A stretch of DNA of 64,000 bases from NCBI GenBank assembly GCA_947568835.1, contig OX387608.1, positions 2,828,001 through 2,892,000 of the forward strand, in the 5' to 3' direction. The stretch is from Protonemura montana. Lineage: Eukaryota > Arthropoda > Insecta > Plecoptera > Nemouridae. The position numbers were made by a program, and so were the translations under genes. Below the pieces are notes generated by a model. The model had not been told where the DNA came from. It did not search any database and worked only from the letters and a program-made list of their open reading frames with translations. Positions within the stretch are counted from its first letter, which is position 1, and each line of letters begins with the position of its first letter. Shown here in pieces: positions 22,573-34,361 of this stretch.

Positions 22573-24060
22573 GAAAATATGTGAACTCGTGCCGGACGTG
22601 CAAGTTGACTTTATTTGGTTAGAGCGGGACACCTTCTTGCAGCCCGTTAACAAGCCACCTTGCGACAAAGCGCGCAGAGCAATACTAAAGACCGAGGTAA
22701 TGTAGTTAACCGTTTAGAAGCCGGCGCACGTAGCTGCGTACGACGGCTAAATCTAGTTACTACCAACTAGTTCCTCGTTCCTCCAACACAAGTTCTTTTG
22801 TTTCTAGCCCCCGCCCACCTCCCACCTCCCACCTCCCCGTCGCCCTTTTCTGGGTTTCGCTCTTTGAATTTGGTGAAGCCGTGGATGTTGTGAATTGGCA
22901 ATCGCTTGGCTATACAGCGCTAAACGCGGGGAAAAGACGCACTATTTTGTAGCCATGTTTTCAACGTTGGTTTTTGGTAGAATTTATGTTTGACTGAATT
23001 ATTGGGCTATCGAAAGTCTGGGCGCTAGATGAGACTGTTTTTAAAACATAACTTTGTAATATAGAATAGAACTTAACTTAGGCCATTCTAGAATTGACGA
23101 AATCTGGCCGTCCAAATTTTTCATTTCTAAATAGGTGCAGGACATAATACTCTTTGAAACTATCTTCGCAAAACATACCTGAGTGCTTGTCAAACAGGAA
23201 ACATATATGAAGTCTTAACAACGCAATAGTAACATGCGCTAATGTTTGCTACATTCAGTTGTTTTGAAATCATTTGTTATCGAGCGCCTCTGGTGGTTGT
23301 GTTCTCAAAATTAACCAAATGTTACCGCGATTGATAGTCGCCATGTTGATTTCACTCGACAAGTGGTTTCTCGACTGTGAATTAACGACGATTAAATCAA
23401 GGCAAACACTGCAATCACGAGCCGCGAAGTCGCAACAGTTAACGCAGCAGCGTTACGTCAAAACACCCTCAAACTAATTCAAACCGTTCACAAAAAGTCT
23501 GCTTCTAAGCACTTTCTGTTTGAAATTAGCTCGCTCATGAATTCCCCGTTTTAAAGCTGGGTAGCTTTAATTTTGTGGCTCTAATTCCCGGCTGCGCCCC
23601 TATTTCCCGTCTCGCTCCTGGCGCACTCTATCGCTGCTCACCCCGCCGATATAATTTCACGCTGCATCTACTCGATGACGGCGACCAAGAGTGACAGCCA
23701 TCAGCTGACAGAGCGGCTGCCGCCGGCGTCCATCTTCTACTTGTGTCTGATTCGCTTCGACAGGGAGCTGTCAAAGAAACTGTCCGCTTTCACTCAATTG
23801 TCTTGCGTTTTCAGTGCATCTTGGACTATTTTAAATAATAAAAACAATCGGGTGTGCCGTGTATATAGGGACATTCAAAATCCTTTGCAAAACCTTAAGA
23901 ATAAAAATCAAGACAACATTTTTAAAAGGAGTTGTAAATTGTGTGCTCTTGTGAATGTTGTGGACCTCGTGTCTCTACCCGGAAAGAATTGCAAAAAGCC
24001 ATTCGCTGTTGTAAAAATGTGTCATTTTATCAATTTTTCGCTGAAGCTAAATGAAATGTT

Positions 24061-24160
24061 TCTGGAATCCATCTCTTGCTGGTTTCAAATCGCTAGTGGA
24101 ATCACTAGAAAATCAAAAACCCTGCTAAAATATTTCTGTTTCTCAGTATATATCGAAGAC
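24061..24160 (+). mobile_element. SINE tail fragment
   Basis: CTTGCTGGTTTCA, then TCGCTAGTGGAA and AGAAAATCAAAA, matches the region after the tRNA-like head at 51140-51190. The fragment lies inside a frame of 191 codons (23675-24250), which is therefore at least partly repeat-derived. Confidence 0.5.
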
Positions 24161-24267
24161 ATGTCAATATTCCCAGCTAGCATCACACCGAGTCCCCGTT
24201 CGAATCTCGCCGAGTTGTCTTCCGGGGCAAAGGGTTGGGAGGGTGTGTGAATATGTTCCCTATCCCT

Positions 24268-24484
24268 TCCAATGCAAACATAGCCCGTGCCATGGCAAGC
24301 CCCCAGACAAACCATCAAGCGGTACTTGCCGTTGATGGCAAGCATTAAACCGGCGTAACAAATATATCTCGGTGGGCACTTAGCGCAGTTGTATACGAGT
24401 TGAGTTTCCTTGTAATTCGCCCCCGATACATCTTGGCAAGAAGTGTCAGACGCATGCACGCGCGCGAAGGAGTTGCTGTTATTT
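24268..24484 (-). CDS. Possible cysteine-rich exon, unknown family
   Basis: A minus-strand open frame encodes a compact cysteine-rich segment: CQDVSGANYKE, then YNCAKCPPRYICYAGL, then LMVCLGACHGTGYVCIG. Seven cysteines in about 50 residues, with CxxCPPxxxC spacing and Gly/Pro between them, resemble small disulphide-rich extracellular modules, though no named domain fits. An AG acceptor candidate (AAATAACAG, about 24484) precedes the frame and an alternative (TTGCCAAG) falls just before DVSG. I found no clear donor right after VCIG; a possible one (ACTCG/GTGTGA) lies further on near 24190. The open frame continues to 24085 through a stretch that overlaps repeat-like DNA. Better than most frames in the window but still unproven. 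Confidence 0.3.
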
Positions 24485-24662
24485 ATGTGGAATTATTGTA
24501 ATCAAGTCTCTAGTCATGGCGTCTTGGATTCCTCGCATTGCTAATGTGGACGAGTGCTGCTGACAGAACGTTTACAAGCGTGATTCACGGCCTCCACGAC
24601 ATGGGCTCGTGTTAGACAAAAAATGTCGGCAACCTTTTCAGAATGAGACTTGATGGAGACTT

Positions 24663-24990
24663 CTTGGGTTTACAGGTTTAGTCGAGAGTCTCAGTGCTAG
24701 TGTTAAATTGCCAAGCAATTACTGTTGTACCGTCACAATTTGTGGTCGCCCAGAGATGGAGTTGCAGCATTTTGCGTTAGATCTCGCATTTGAGACTGGT
24801 TTACACTCAATCAATCTTTATTAATGCTAACCGCAACGATTGATATACATGTATCGATAGTAAAAAGTACAGTTGCAAGCGCCATCGGGTGGTACCTACC
24901 GGTACTACGAGTTACAGGCTGCATAACTTTTACCATTGTCGCTGTGACTCTGACTTTAATCTATAAACTCTATGGCCTCGGCATGCTGAA
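24663..24990 (-). mobile_element. Interspersed element with one 52-bp unit and a CTCF-like site (copy 1)
   Basis: Read on the minus strand, 24776-24925 matches 58200-58420 on the plus strand: GGTACCACCCGATGGCGCTT, then AATAAAGATTGATTGAGTGT, then CTCAAATGCGAGA. Beyond it, 24663-24708 is one copy, reverse complemented, of the 52-bp unit that is tandemly repeated at 58421-58990. The order is the same at both loci, so the unit belongs to the element. No coding capacity is seen; its class is unknown. Confidence 0.7.
24879..24892 (-). promoter_or_regulatory. CTCF-like motif in the element
   Basis: On the minus strand CCACCCGATGGCGC matches the CTCF core CCASYAGRKGGCRS at 13 of 14 positions (C for A at position 6). 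The second copy of the element keeps the identical 14-mer at 58257-58270. Confidence 0.4.
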
Positions 24991-25009
24991 TTCGGCGCGT
25001 TCCTCGTTT

Positions 25010-28000
25010 TGCTAATTGCGTTCAATCATTCTAATAGACTCAGTACATAGCCGTGTTAATTGCACTTCTGCTCTGAGTCGCAACGACTGGGTGAAACGAT
25101 GTCGCTAATTGTCTGGCATTCTAAACGGGACTGTGGAAAATAAAATGTGATTTAACGAGCTGTTAGTATTTAACTCCGTGAAAAGTAATTTTGTCTGCGA
25201 TTATTATAAATCACAGTTAAAACAATTGTGTGCCGTTCGGTGATTAGGCATTCCATGATGTTCCCCGATTGGCTAGACATTTGAGATATTATTTTTGTTA
25301 ATATTAATTGCCCATTGCAGTTCAAATGTATTGTTTTATGACATTTTTTATGAGCGTTGTCGATATTTTTCTGAGCCGTAACACTTTTTTTTTCTGAACG
25401 TGAGTTACTCAATGTTAAACCGAAAGTCAAAACCGTTTCCCAAACGTCCTCGCATGCCTACACCCTACTACTCCTAGTTGTTCCCCACGATCTACCATTA
25501 AACCATTCCGAACCCCACCGAACTGCGTAACCCATGCAAACCATGCAAGGCTACATCGTGAAAAACAAGCCGCCAAACATCCTCCCAACCTGGACCAACA
25601 TCTGATCTACATATGCTCACAAACACACATCAGATTCTCAGGTACCTGTCCACAATTACCTGGCGTACGAAGGCCCGAAACGCGCACAAAGAATGTTCAT
25701 ACTTAACGTGCGACTCGGGCCAGCGAACACGATGAAAGGACTATCTTTCGACAGAAAGGGTTAATAAATGAAGCTCCCGCTGTCGACTAGCAAGGCAAAG
25801 GGTTATCTTTCTATACCGACAACGCGAGGTTTCTATGCAAAAAAGGTCAGTCCTGCGTTTCCTATGTGTGTAGAAATCTGTGTGTGCCGGTTATTTTACA
25901 TATGGAAGGGTCGCTCTGCATAAGTTGAACTGAATGTATGTAAATTAGGAAGGTATGTGTAGTTTAGCATAACAATCGAAACAAACAAGGCTTTGCGCTA
26001 CCTGGTGGGTCGGCGTTGGTAACGGAAGTCTGGAGTCTGGAGTCGGCTCGGGTTTCAACGCTGGGTTTCTCGTCAGGGTAGTTGGGATTGAGGTTTGGTA
26101 CGTGCTTGAGAGACGACAACTAGTTTTCTTGGAAGCTTACAGAGTGAGACTGCTTTTAAACAATCTTTTCAATTGAATCAAAACATTTTTAAAACTTTGT
26201 TGTAGTTTTTAGACTGAAAAATGTACTGCGTCAAGTTTTGGCACTGATTTTTATTTCAAAATGGGTTTTTGAATGCTCATAGTATTAGATAACTGTCTCA
26301 GCATCCGATGCTCATGTTGGAATAAGTTTTGAAATAAGTTTGAAAACTAGGGACGTGTTGCTGTCAAGGTCGCGGGAACTTTGCGCTGGTTTTACCAAGA
26401 AAAGTGGTCTACTGCTCGAGAACAAAAGATATGTGGTTGGCGAATGTTTGCCTCTTGGTGCCACGTGTTTGAGAAGTGAAGAAGGCCGTGCAGCAAGTGG
26501 TGATGCAGACTTTACCAGACGGTTTTACCCTGTCAAGTATTGATGCCGGGACAGGGACCAGAGTCCAGCGATATTATGTTGTATCGGTAAAGCTTTACAT
26601 TTTGCTGGAACGTGGCTCTTTTTTTAATTGTTTCACATTTAAAATAGCATTTTAACCGAGTTCCGCTCAATTTGATACATTTTGTAGATTTACTAAGTTG
26701 TTGGTGAGCGTAGCGAGATCTTCAATTTAACTTACCCCAGATAAAAATCACTTCTGTGTGTTTTTTCGCATTTTTATTCGCGTTTTGAAAGCCAAACTTC
26801 CTCTTTGATGAAAACAAAATTTGCAGAGCACACTCTTCTGTTCCCAACTCTGACTCGTGAGTTTTTCACAAACATCGTTTAAATAGTTTTGAAACTATTC
26901 AAATTTTAAGAATATTTTCAAATGCGTTTTGAAGTCGTACCGTCAAAAATGTTTGATATCACCGATCTTTGCAAATGTGCTAATACGATTCAATGTGCAA
27001 AATTCGATTTATTTTTTTCAATTTTGGCTGTTTTGCTTGGTACACATTACAATTGATCGGCTCGACATTGTATCATCCCAAAATATCGCTACGCTCATCC
27101 AACAACGCAACTCAAATTGTATTCGCTTCGCTTTAGTTTATATTCACTCGAGTCACATCTTTCTTACCTCAAAGGTTTGGCCAGTTTTTAGCTGTAAAAT
27201 GTTGTCTATTTCCCCAGAAAAGTAGATTTAATTCAGCAGAAAAATGTAAACAAACCTCTCTTACCGATTCCCTACCCTTACTATCAGCCCCTGTCAAGGG
27301 AAAACACGAACTCGAGATACATGCGGAGTCTAAGACGAGTTTTCCAGTCTTTCCCAGTAGCAAAGAAAAGTCCAAAGTAAAATAAAAATTCGCCCAAATT
27401 GCCAATGCAAGTATCTGCACTCTGAGCGACCGATTTCTCCCAACTTGCTCACTCTTACCTGGACTGTCAACCCATGGGACCTGCAGCCAGAAGAGTACCC
27501 AGTTAGACCACCACGTGTGAGTGTGACCCACCCACATGAGGTAGGGGGGACAGACCGCCTATCACCGAATCAATAACACGACGCTCCCACCCCAACACAC
27601 ACACGGCACACACATGTGATGCTGCGTCGATGTCGGCCATCATTGTCGACGTCGAACTCGTGTTGCCATGACGACGCCGCGGCTGCGAGGGTGGGGGACG
27701 CCAGCCGTTGACTCACAGATCAACCCCTGGCAAGGCAAGGGAGGGGAGGGCGACGCTTTGTCGTTTAGATTGAGGTGTTTCTCTGTGTCTGATGAGGTTG
27801 TTGGTGGTCAGGAAGTGGGGACAGATTATAATTGTCTTGTAGTTCTATGTCCTGATATCGGTTTGCCTCAGCAAAGTTGTGGCAGTAACTTTTGAAATAA
27901 AGTCCACATAAGATAGTAAAATAGAAGATACGTCCCGTGCGTTTCACGTGCGTTTCACGTGCTTTTAATGCCAAGACTTGCACGTGTTTATTTCGCCCAA

Positions 28001-28700
28001 ATTCGCGTGCTTCATGGCATGGATCCACAGAGCAAAACCTAACCTCCAAACATTTGAATGTCAAGTTAGTATCACCAGAGCAACAACCCTTGAACATCTG
28101 TGATTGGTTGATCATCTTTAACTCTGCTTCGTGTTTTTAGTCCCAGGGGAAAACTATGCAAATACCCGGACAAAGCCAGTTTTTCGATTCCCTCCCAAAT
28201 TTGTATCTAACTTCTCATTTTTCATGGTACAGAAAGCCCCCGCAGGAATTAAACGGAAAACTTGGCCAGCGTAGAATTGCTCAGCGTAGAATTGCAAAGA
28301 AATAAAAAATGTCAAATCGCGAAAAAAAAACAATCTCACGAATCACGCGCGGTCCCGTGTAAATAATCCCAAGCAAAACTGTCAACTTGACTCGATGTCG
28401 ACATCGAATCAGAGTCGATTACACACCTATGCACGACGCGTTTAGAATTGTACAATGGTACCGTTGGGTCCCGGCCGATTTGATTGTGTCTGTTATTTGC
28501 GCTCACCCTTGGGCATGCGCTTTGTCAGCATCTCCACTTAACGAAGGCACGTAAGGCATTCTACCTCCGCGCACAAACCCTGTGTCCCTTTTCGCATTTG
28601 CGACCTCAAGGGGTCACGCATCGTACACGCACCATTAGTCAGTGTCGCCTGGCGTAAGCACCGCTGGAACGCAGGTAATGACCGTGGTATATCAGGGGAT
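25010..28700. other. Unique DNA, no gene recognised
   Basis: Minor items: a diverged fragment related to the fold-back element near 26250-26280 (AAATGGGTTTTTGAATGCT), and a short repeat starting GAGCGTAGCGAG at 26705 that recurs at 30461. Frames up to 122 codons have no family. Confidence 0.5.
26700..26850 (+). repeat. Low-copy repeat (GAGCGTAGCGAG family), copy 1
   Basis: GAGCGTAGCGAG, then CTTCAATTTAA, ACTTCTGTGTG and TTTGATGAAAAC in order, align loosely with 30455-30560. A reverse-orientation GCTACGCTCATCCAACAAC lies at 27088-27108. Confidence 0.35.
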
Positions 28701-28701
28701 A

Positions 28702-28742
28702 GTCATCAACATCATCATCAACATCATCATCAACATCATCAT
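28702..28742 (+). repeat. (ATCATCAAC)n-type microsatellite
   Basis: ATCATCAAC-type triplet units over about 40 bp. Confidence 0.85.
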
Positions 28743-29035
28743 AAGCTTGAAGCAACGCGGTGGTTATTCGTCAATAGCAAGAAATTAACTTCTTTATAAT
28801 ATTCTTGAACGCCAATACTTGCTACATTTGGTTACTCTGGGGTTAATCGGAATATTTTTGACCAAATTCAAATTTCGGATCAATTTTAACAATAACTCTG
28901 GTTAGTTTCCATTTGCGTATTACAATTTTCAATTAGTTTGCCGCGATTTTCTTCAAAATAAAATTGAAAAGTTTAGTTCCATCTAAGGACCTATGGATAA
29001 AGACTTGTGTTTTGGCAAATAAGCACTAGAAATGA

Positions 29036-29100
29036 ACTGCTATATAAGCGATCCAACATCTTGAGTCTTCAGCACCCAGAGGGACCCAGCAGGCTCAAGA
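29036..29100 (+). promoter_or_regulatory. TATA-box-like motif
   Basis: TATATAAG at 29041-29048 matches the TATA consensus, with TCTTCAGC about 30 bases downstream as a possible start. No gene follows, so this is a weak candidate only. Confidence 0.15.
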
Positions 29101-29410
29101 ACTTGAGCATATCACCTTCGCTGCTAATCTTCACCCTCGCCGGATCTAATTGAACTTGACCCAGTTCTAGTCTGGTGCACCGAGTTATCCCACCCCATTG
29201 TCCCGGCCGCTCTCACCAACGCCAGCCAGGGGTAATAAAATACCATCTCCCTCGCTCATCAAGTCTTTCAACGTCTCTGAGATACCCGACCCAAGAAACA
29301 GAAGCTATAGCAAACCTTCGCTGACTTTTCTGTAAGGTCTTTCTCTGCTTGCTCACTAAATCTTCTTCCATGGAACGCAATTAAACCAGGTCAATTAGAG
29401 GGTTTACCAT

Positions 29411-29472
29411 CCATCTTGCCATCTTTACCATCATCTTTATCTTGCCATCTTTACCATCATCTTTATCTTGCC
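29411..29472 (+). repeat. 26-bp direct repeat, about 2.4 units
   Basis: CTTGCCATCTTTACCATCAT plus CTTTAT is repeated. Confidence 0.85.
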
Positions 29473-29741
29473 CTCTTTACCACCAGGTTCACCATATTGC
29501 ACAACCATCTATACAACAACAATCCACAGTTGTTGGTCAATGTTATTTGCCAATGAGCATCCACGTAAAAGATAGGGTAGAAGAGGCTTTATTATTAATG
29601 CCCAATCTTCTTAAATAACTATAGGCAATACCATAATCATACCACAATATTATTGCTACTTGTATAAGAAATTGTATTTTATAATATAGATTAATACGCT
29701 GCATCCCAATGGTCAAACACCATGTCTTTGGAGAGATGTCA

Positions 29742-29761
29742 ATTAATTAATTAATTAATTG
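29742..29761 (+). repeat. (AATT)n tract
   Basis: Five tandem AATT units. Confidence 0.85.
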
Positions 29762-29769
29762 ATTTTATC

Positions 29770-32700
29770 TCTTTTAACCGTTCTTCGAGTTCAAAGAAAA
29801 CATTGCAGATAAAACCGCAGCGAATTTATGAATCACTCGCCGTCGATTAAAGACTTTATTTGTGTTGCCTTTCTTGAGATTTTCAAAATGTTGATTTAGC
29901 AAAAATCTTGAACCCCGGTGTCGGTGTAATCGGTGTTTGATTCTAAACGCCTCCCCACTAATTGCCCCTGCTAAAAGCGCCCGCACCACGGCGGCTCCTC
30001 GTTCAACGCGCCAGAGAAAGCAAACAAAGAGAAAGCAACGCGGAGAAAAGCGCGGGAACTCGGGACGGCGCACGCGTAAGACGCATGTTCGTTAGCGCGC
30101 GGGCGGAATGAGTCCCCCCCTCCCCTAGCGTCATCTTCGTCTCGTACAACTGGCGGGAGCTCTTTGTCGCTGCCTGGACTCTTCGGCACGTTTCCCCTTT
30201 CATTCATCTGCACACTTAGCTTACTTACACACAACCCCCCCCCCCCCCCCCCCCCGCCCCCCTCCCCTAGCGGGGGCAACTTAAAGCTAGTTGCTCGGAC
30301 GCGCGAAGTTTGGTAAGATATTCGCTCGCTCTTTGTTTTCTTTTAGGCAGACTTTTCTTAAAGGGGAAGTTTCTTAAAAGAATTTTTTTTTTCTGTAGAC
30401 ATACTTCAGTCGTACTCATTACGCTTGAAGTCGTCGCGATTTTTGTATTTGCTTTTTGTTGAGCGTAGCGAGTCTTTAATTTCAGTACCCGTAAAAGGAA
30501 GAGCACTGGTGTGTGAATGCCGGCCAAAATGGCAGCTCCGATTTTGATGAAATGTTCAAAATATATTTTCGTGATCTCAACTCAAGAGACCATGCGTTTT
30601 TTTTTTTTAGCAACATCGGTCAGAAAATTTGCTAATTAATCAAAATTAACGAAAAAGTTCTCAAATTGTTTTCCTTAAAAAAGCAGGCATATTTTGCCAG
30701 TCAAGTTTGGTCAGATACATTTGGTTCAAATTCTCAGAACTTGTTTCCAAGACAACAAACATTTGATCAAATTTGATGACTTCTTGCTGAACTGAAAGAA
30801 TTATAAGTTGGGCTTGGAGGGCGCAGCCCCAAGATAAACGAAATAATACCAAGAAAATAATTTAAAACGCAACAGAATTTGCGACCGCAAAGCGCTAGAG
30901 TTCGTGCTGCTCGCATGCGGGCGCCCGCTTCACTTACAAATAAAACTAAATCGCGTGTAAAATTAATAAAATAAAAACATCCAAGTCCCGAGCAGCGAAA
31001 ATTAAATTACAAAGTCAAACATTGCCTTTCAAAAAAACGTGTCCCCGCACGGCGTTTATTATGAATACAAGACAGATATTCACGATTTCAACTTTAGGGC
31101 CATTCCATTGAAAGCCAACAATGCAAGATGTCGAAATTCAAACAACTTACATGATATAATGGGACTGTCGAATGAAAGGCTCACCCATTACTGCACATGC
31201 CAGTTGATTTATTGGGCGAAACACCCTTTTTGCCGGGCGCGAAAACACTGTGTAATCACGTATCGAATGCAAAGTTACAAGGAGTTCGGAGCGGATCGCT
31301 CGGAGCGGCCTGGATCGCTTCTTTTTGTGTTTCCACAATGGCTTGGAAAGAGTTGGAACACATTAACAAATAAAACGCTCGGTCGCCGGGTGAAAAGGAC
31401 ATCGTCGAGTGGTTTGCTGCTTTTGTCGCACCAGAGGGACGATTTGGGCTCGGATCGGCGACTTCTGGAGGACCTTGCTATCCTGGATGGGACACCTTGT
31501 TGTCCTCGTAGGGTCGCCGTGACACTCTGAAGGACTGCACCTTGCCTTCTTCCAGGACTTAAGCAATTCTGGCGGACACGCATTTTAACCGGGATAATTA
31601 GTCTAGCATAATCTTGATTTCGAAGAAATGTTTAGCCTCCGCTAGAGATTTCTGTCAATAGGACTATCTGCCAATAGACTGCCAATATGAAACTCAGGTG
31701 CCATAAATGTGAAATGATAAGCCTGTCGGATTGTACTGATGCTAATCAGCGGTATAGTTGGCATGGTGTAAGCGTTTTAACGGATTGTTAATCGTTAACC
31801 AGCTCTTGGTCAAAGTGTTGCTGCCTGTTGGTGATGGTAGAAGCCTGGATTGTCATGTATTGGAACGGTGGGGATATTTTAAGTCGATTAGCATATGATA
31901 AACCATCCACAACCCCGTGCTAGCAGGAGCTTGTTTGTGGACATGTTCGACAAAATCTGCATCTCATGGATGTCACACTCAATTCGTCTTGCGAAGTCTC
32001 GTGATCTCCGACGATGAAATCTCGTCCATTTGAAGGCCCGTTATCAGCAGGCAATGTCCGTCATATTTTAGTCGATCAAATCATATACGGCTGTCAAAAC
32101 CTCGAACAATCCTCCCGAGAAACGCCGCATGGAATCCCCTTCGGAAGACTGCAGTGAAACGCTTTGAAAGAGCGAGATGGTGTGAATCCATGGCTTTCAA
32201 ATATCTGTCCAAACAGCCTCCGGGTCCTGACGGAGATGCTGCACCCTAATCTTTCAGCTCTGAGAGCGATAGCTAATATATGGTTTTCACATTTATTAAC
32301 CCATAGAAAGATATACCTTTGCTCATCTTTGACGGTGTAAACCGCAGCCGAGACTGTAGAATAAACAAGTAGACCTCTTTCTCTTGAAAGAAGAGGAGGG
32401 AAGATGGTCTGCAAGACAGAAGGGGTGAGCTCTTCTCTAGGTATATATAGTATACTCGTCCCCCTACCATTTTGTTCCTAGGATATGCATATGTGTGCCA
32501 TCCTGCACCGGCCTAACGAACCCTTCGGGGTGCAAAGGGTTGCCCGGGGAGGATGCACGCATGTTCTATGCACGAAAATCTCAATATCCAACAAAAATCC
32601 ATTGTGTGTTTAATAATAAAACGCATTTTTCTCACTCACTAGAGCATGGTTTATATCATATATAATTTTTTTTGAGGGTTGCAAGGGAGTGGAGAGGAAA

Positions 32701-34360
32701 AAACACGCAGAGGAAAGGGTTGTCTATAATATTATAATGCGTTATTTTTTTTACAAAGATGACTAAAAGGGATTTGGATAATTTATGTATTCGCGTTAAA
32801 ATTTCTAAAGGCTCTTTTGCATGAATGTTTTTTAAAAGTTAAAATAGTTTTTTTTTTTCCTCTTGTGCCTGATGGGTTATAGCGGGTATACTTTTATCAT
32901 CGGCCGGTATGCATTTATTCCTTCCTTTTGTTTATACCTCTAGGCTCTGGTAGCCGATGTAGCGGCGGTGGTGGGGGGGGGAGGGGACCCCGGCTACCCC
33001 TAAACGTGCCCCCACCGTTGGACTGAGTTTGCCCAGGATGTTAATGAGCTCTCGAAAGGGGTACGACCCACTTTTAGGCACGAATCTTCTGCCAGCGTCT
33101 AAAGGAACACATTTTTGTTTCGCTTCTTTGCGTCGTCGGTCGCAGCGGACGCCGACTCCTAGGCCGGCAAGATCTCTGCCTGGCGGTCCGTGGTTCGGTG
33201 CTGGAAGACTCCTGGTTTTGTGTCTCAAAGTGTACTAGAAGGCGTGATTGTTATTCCGTTTGACGGGATGACTGACATCTGTCACAGAGTGATTGTGCCG
33301 TTCTATGTCAATTCTGCCGTCGAAACCGCGCAGTGATGGGAAAATTGAAGAAATGTCATTGGTGTTATTTACTTTCAAGTGATTTATTTGCGTATTTAAA
33401 CCCCTGTATTCTCCGCCGTGACTTCTACTTATCTCTAATTGGTGAACGTTATCACTGACAGGGCCACTGTTCAACGTGGAGCCGGCCTCGTATTTCAAAT
33501 TTTAAACGTCGATTTGATTGGCCGTTGCTAAGTAACAAACAAATAAAATAACGGACAAACCTGTCCTTGATTTGAAACGTTGACAGGGGCGTTTAGTATC
33601 GTAAGTCAGTTTTGATAGTTTGTCTCTCGTGTTTCCTGCGGGCTGTAATCAAGCCATCAATTCGATGTCGATTCGGGCGACTGTTATATTCTTGCTAACA
33701 AAGCGGCGCACGGTCTTAGAGCGCCGTGTTTGGGGTGGCGCTATGAACGCCATTGCTGCGGTGTTGGCCGTGGAACCGAACCAGGAACCAGACCAGGAAC
33801 CGTTTGAAAATGGGAACCTGAACCGGAATCGAAACACAAACTGTGGGACATTTTGGGACCGGTTTTTCGTATCCAAAATGTCAATTTTTCCGATCATTAT
33901 TTTCTGTGCAACGTTTATACCATCTAAAAAAACTTTTTCAATCGGCACTCGACGACATTTGCTGTCTGGCCTTTGTATTTTCTCGCATTTACTTGCATTT
34001 TTATTCAGTTAAACTAATACACACTTGATAACACACTAAATCCTACGCACACATCAAGTCGCGTCTGTGTTCTTACGGCGGTGATTTTAATTAAGTAAAT
34101 AACAACAAGTGAGAGTACTTTACATTATCTTTATCCAGAACCTTCATCTATCGGCACCAGAATATTTCATTTCACATTAAGCAAGCTAGTTTCTTTAGTA
34201 ACAGAGAAATTGAAACCGTTGGATCTCTTTCCTTAGAACCGAACTGCCTCGATAACCGAAACCCGCGCCGTTTGAAAGCAATTTTATTGGATTGGTACGG
34301 TTCACTATTTACAATTAGTAATTTTCCGCCGCCAACTCATGTCAATTAGTGTCTCAAAGC
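29770..34360. other. Unique DNA, C tract, no gene supported
   Basis: The stretch holds a C run of 21 at 30235-30255, a CpG-rich patch at 30060-30115, and the second GAGCGTAGCGAG repeat copy (30455-30560). A plus-strand frame of 163 codons (31039-31530) has no recognisable domain, and frames of this length are expected by chance. CpG-rich patches with short frames also lie at 32970-33200. Confidence 0.5.
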
Positions 34361-34361
34361 T

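Larger units (their letters stand above)
20995..24060. other. Unique DNA with small repeat fragments
   Basis: No gene is recognised. Repeat fragments are at 22226-22246 (end of the fold-back element), 22373-22440 (3' part of the tRNA-dimer family) and 22539-22572 (composite-element tail). A CCACCTC run sits near 22815-22835. Confidence 0.5.

Noticed and set aside
23675-24250. 191-codon plus-strand frame
   Set aside because: Its 3' half contains a SINE tail (shared with 51140-51190) and no domain is evident.
31039-31530. 163-codon plus-strand frame
   Set aside because: No domain or splice context; a couple of frames this long are expected by chance in 64 kb.
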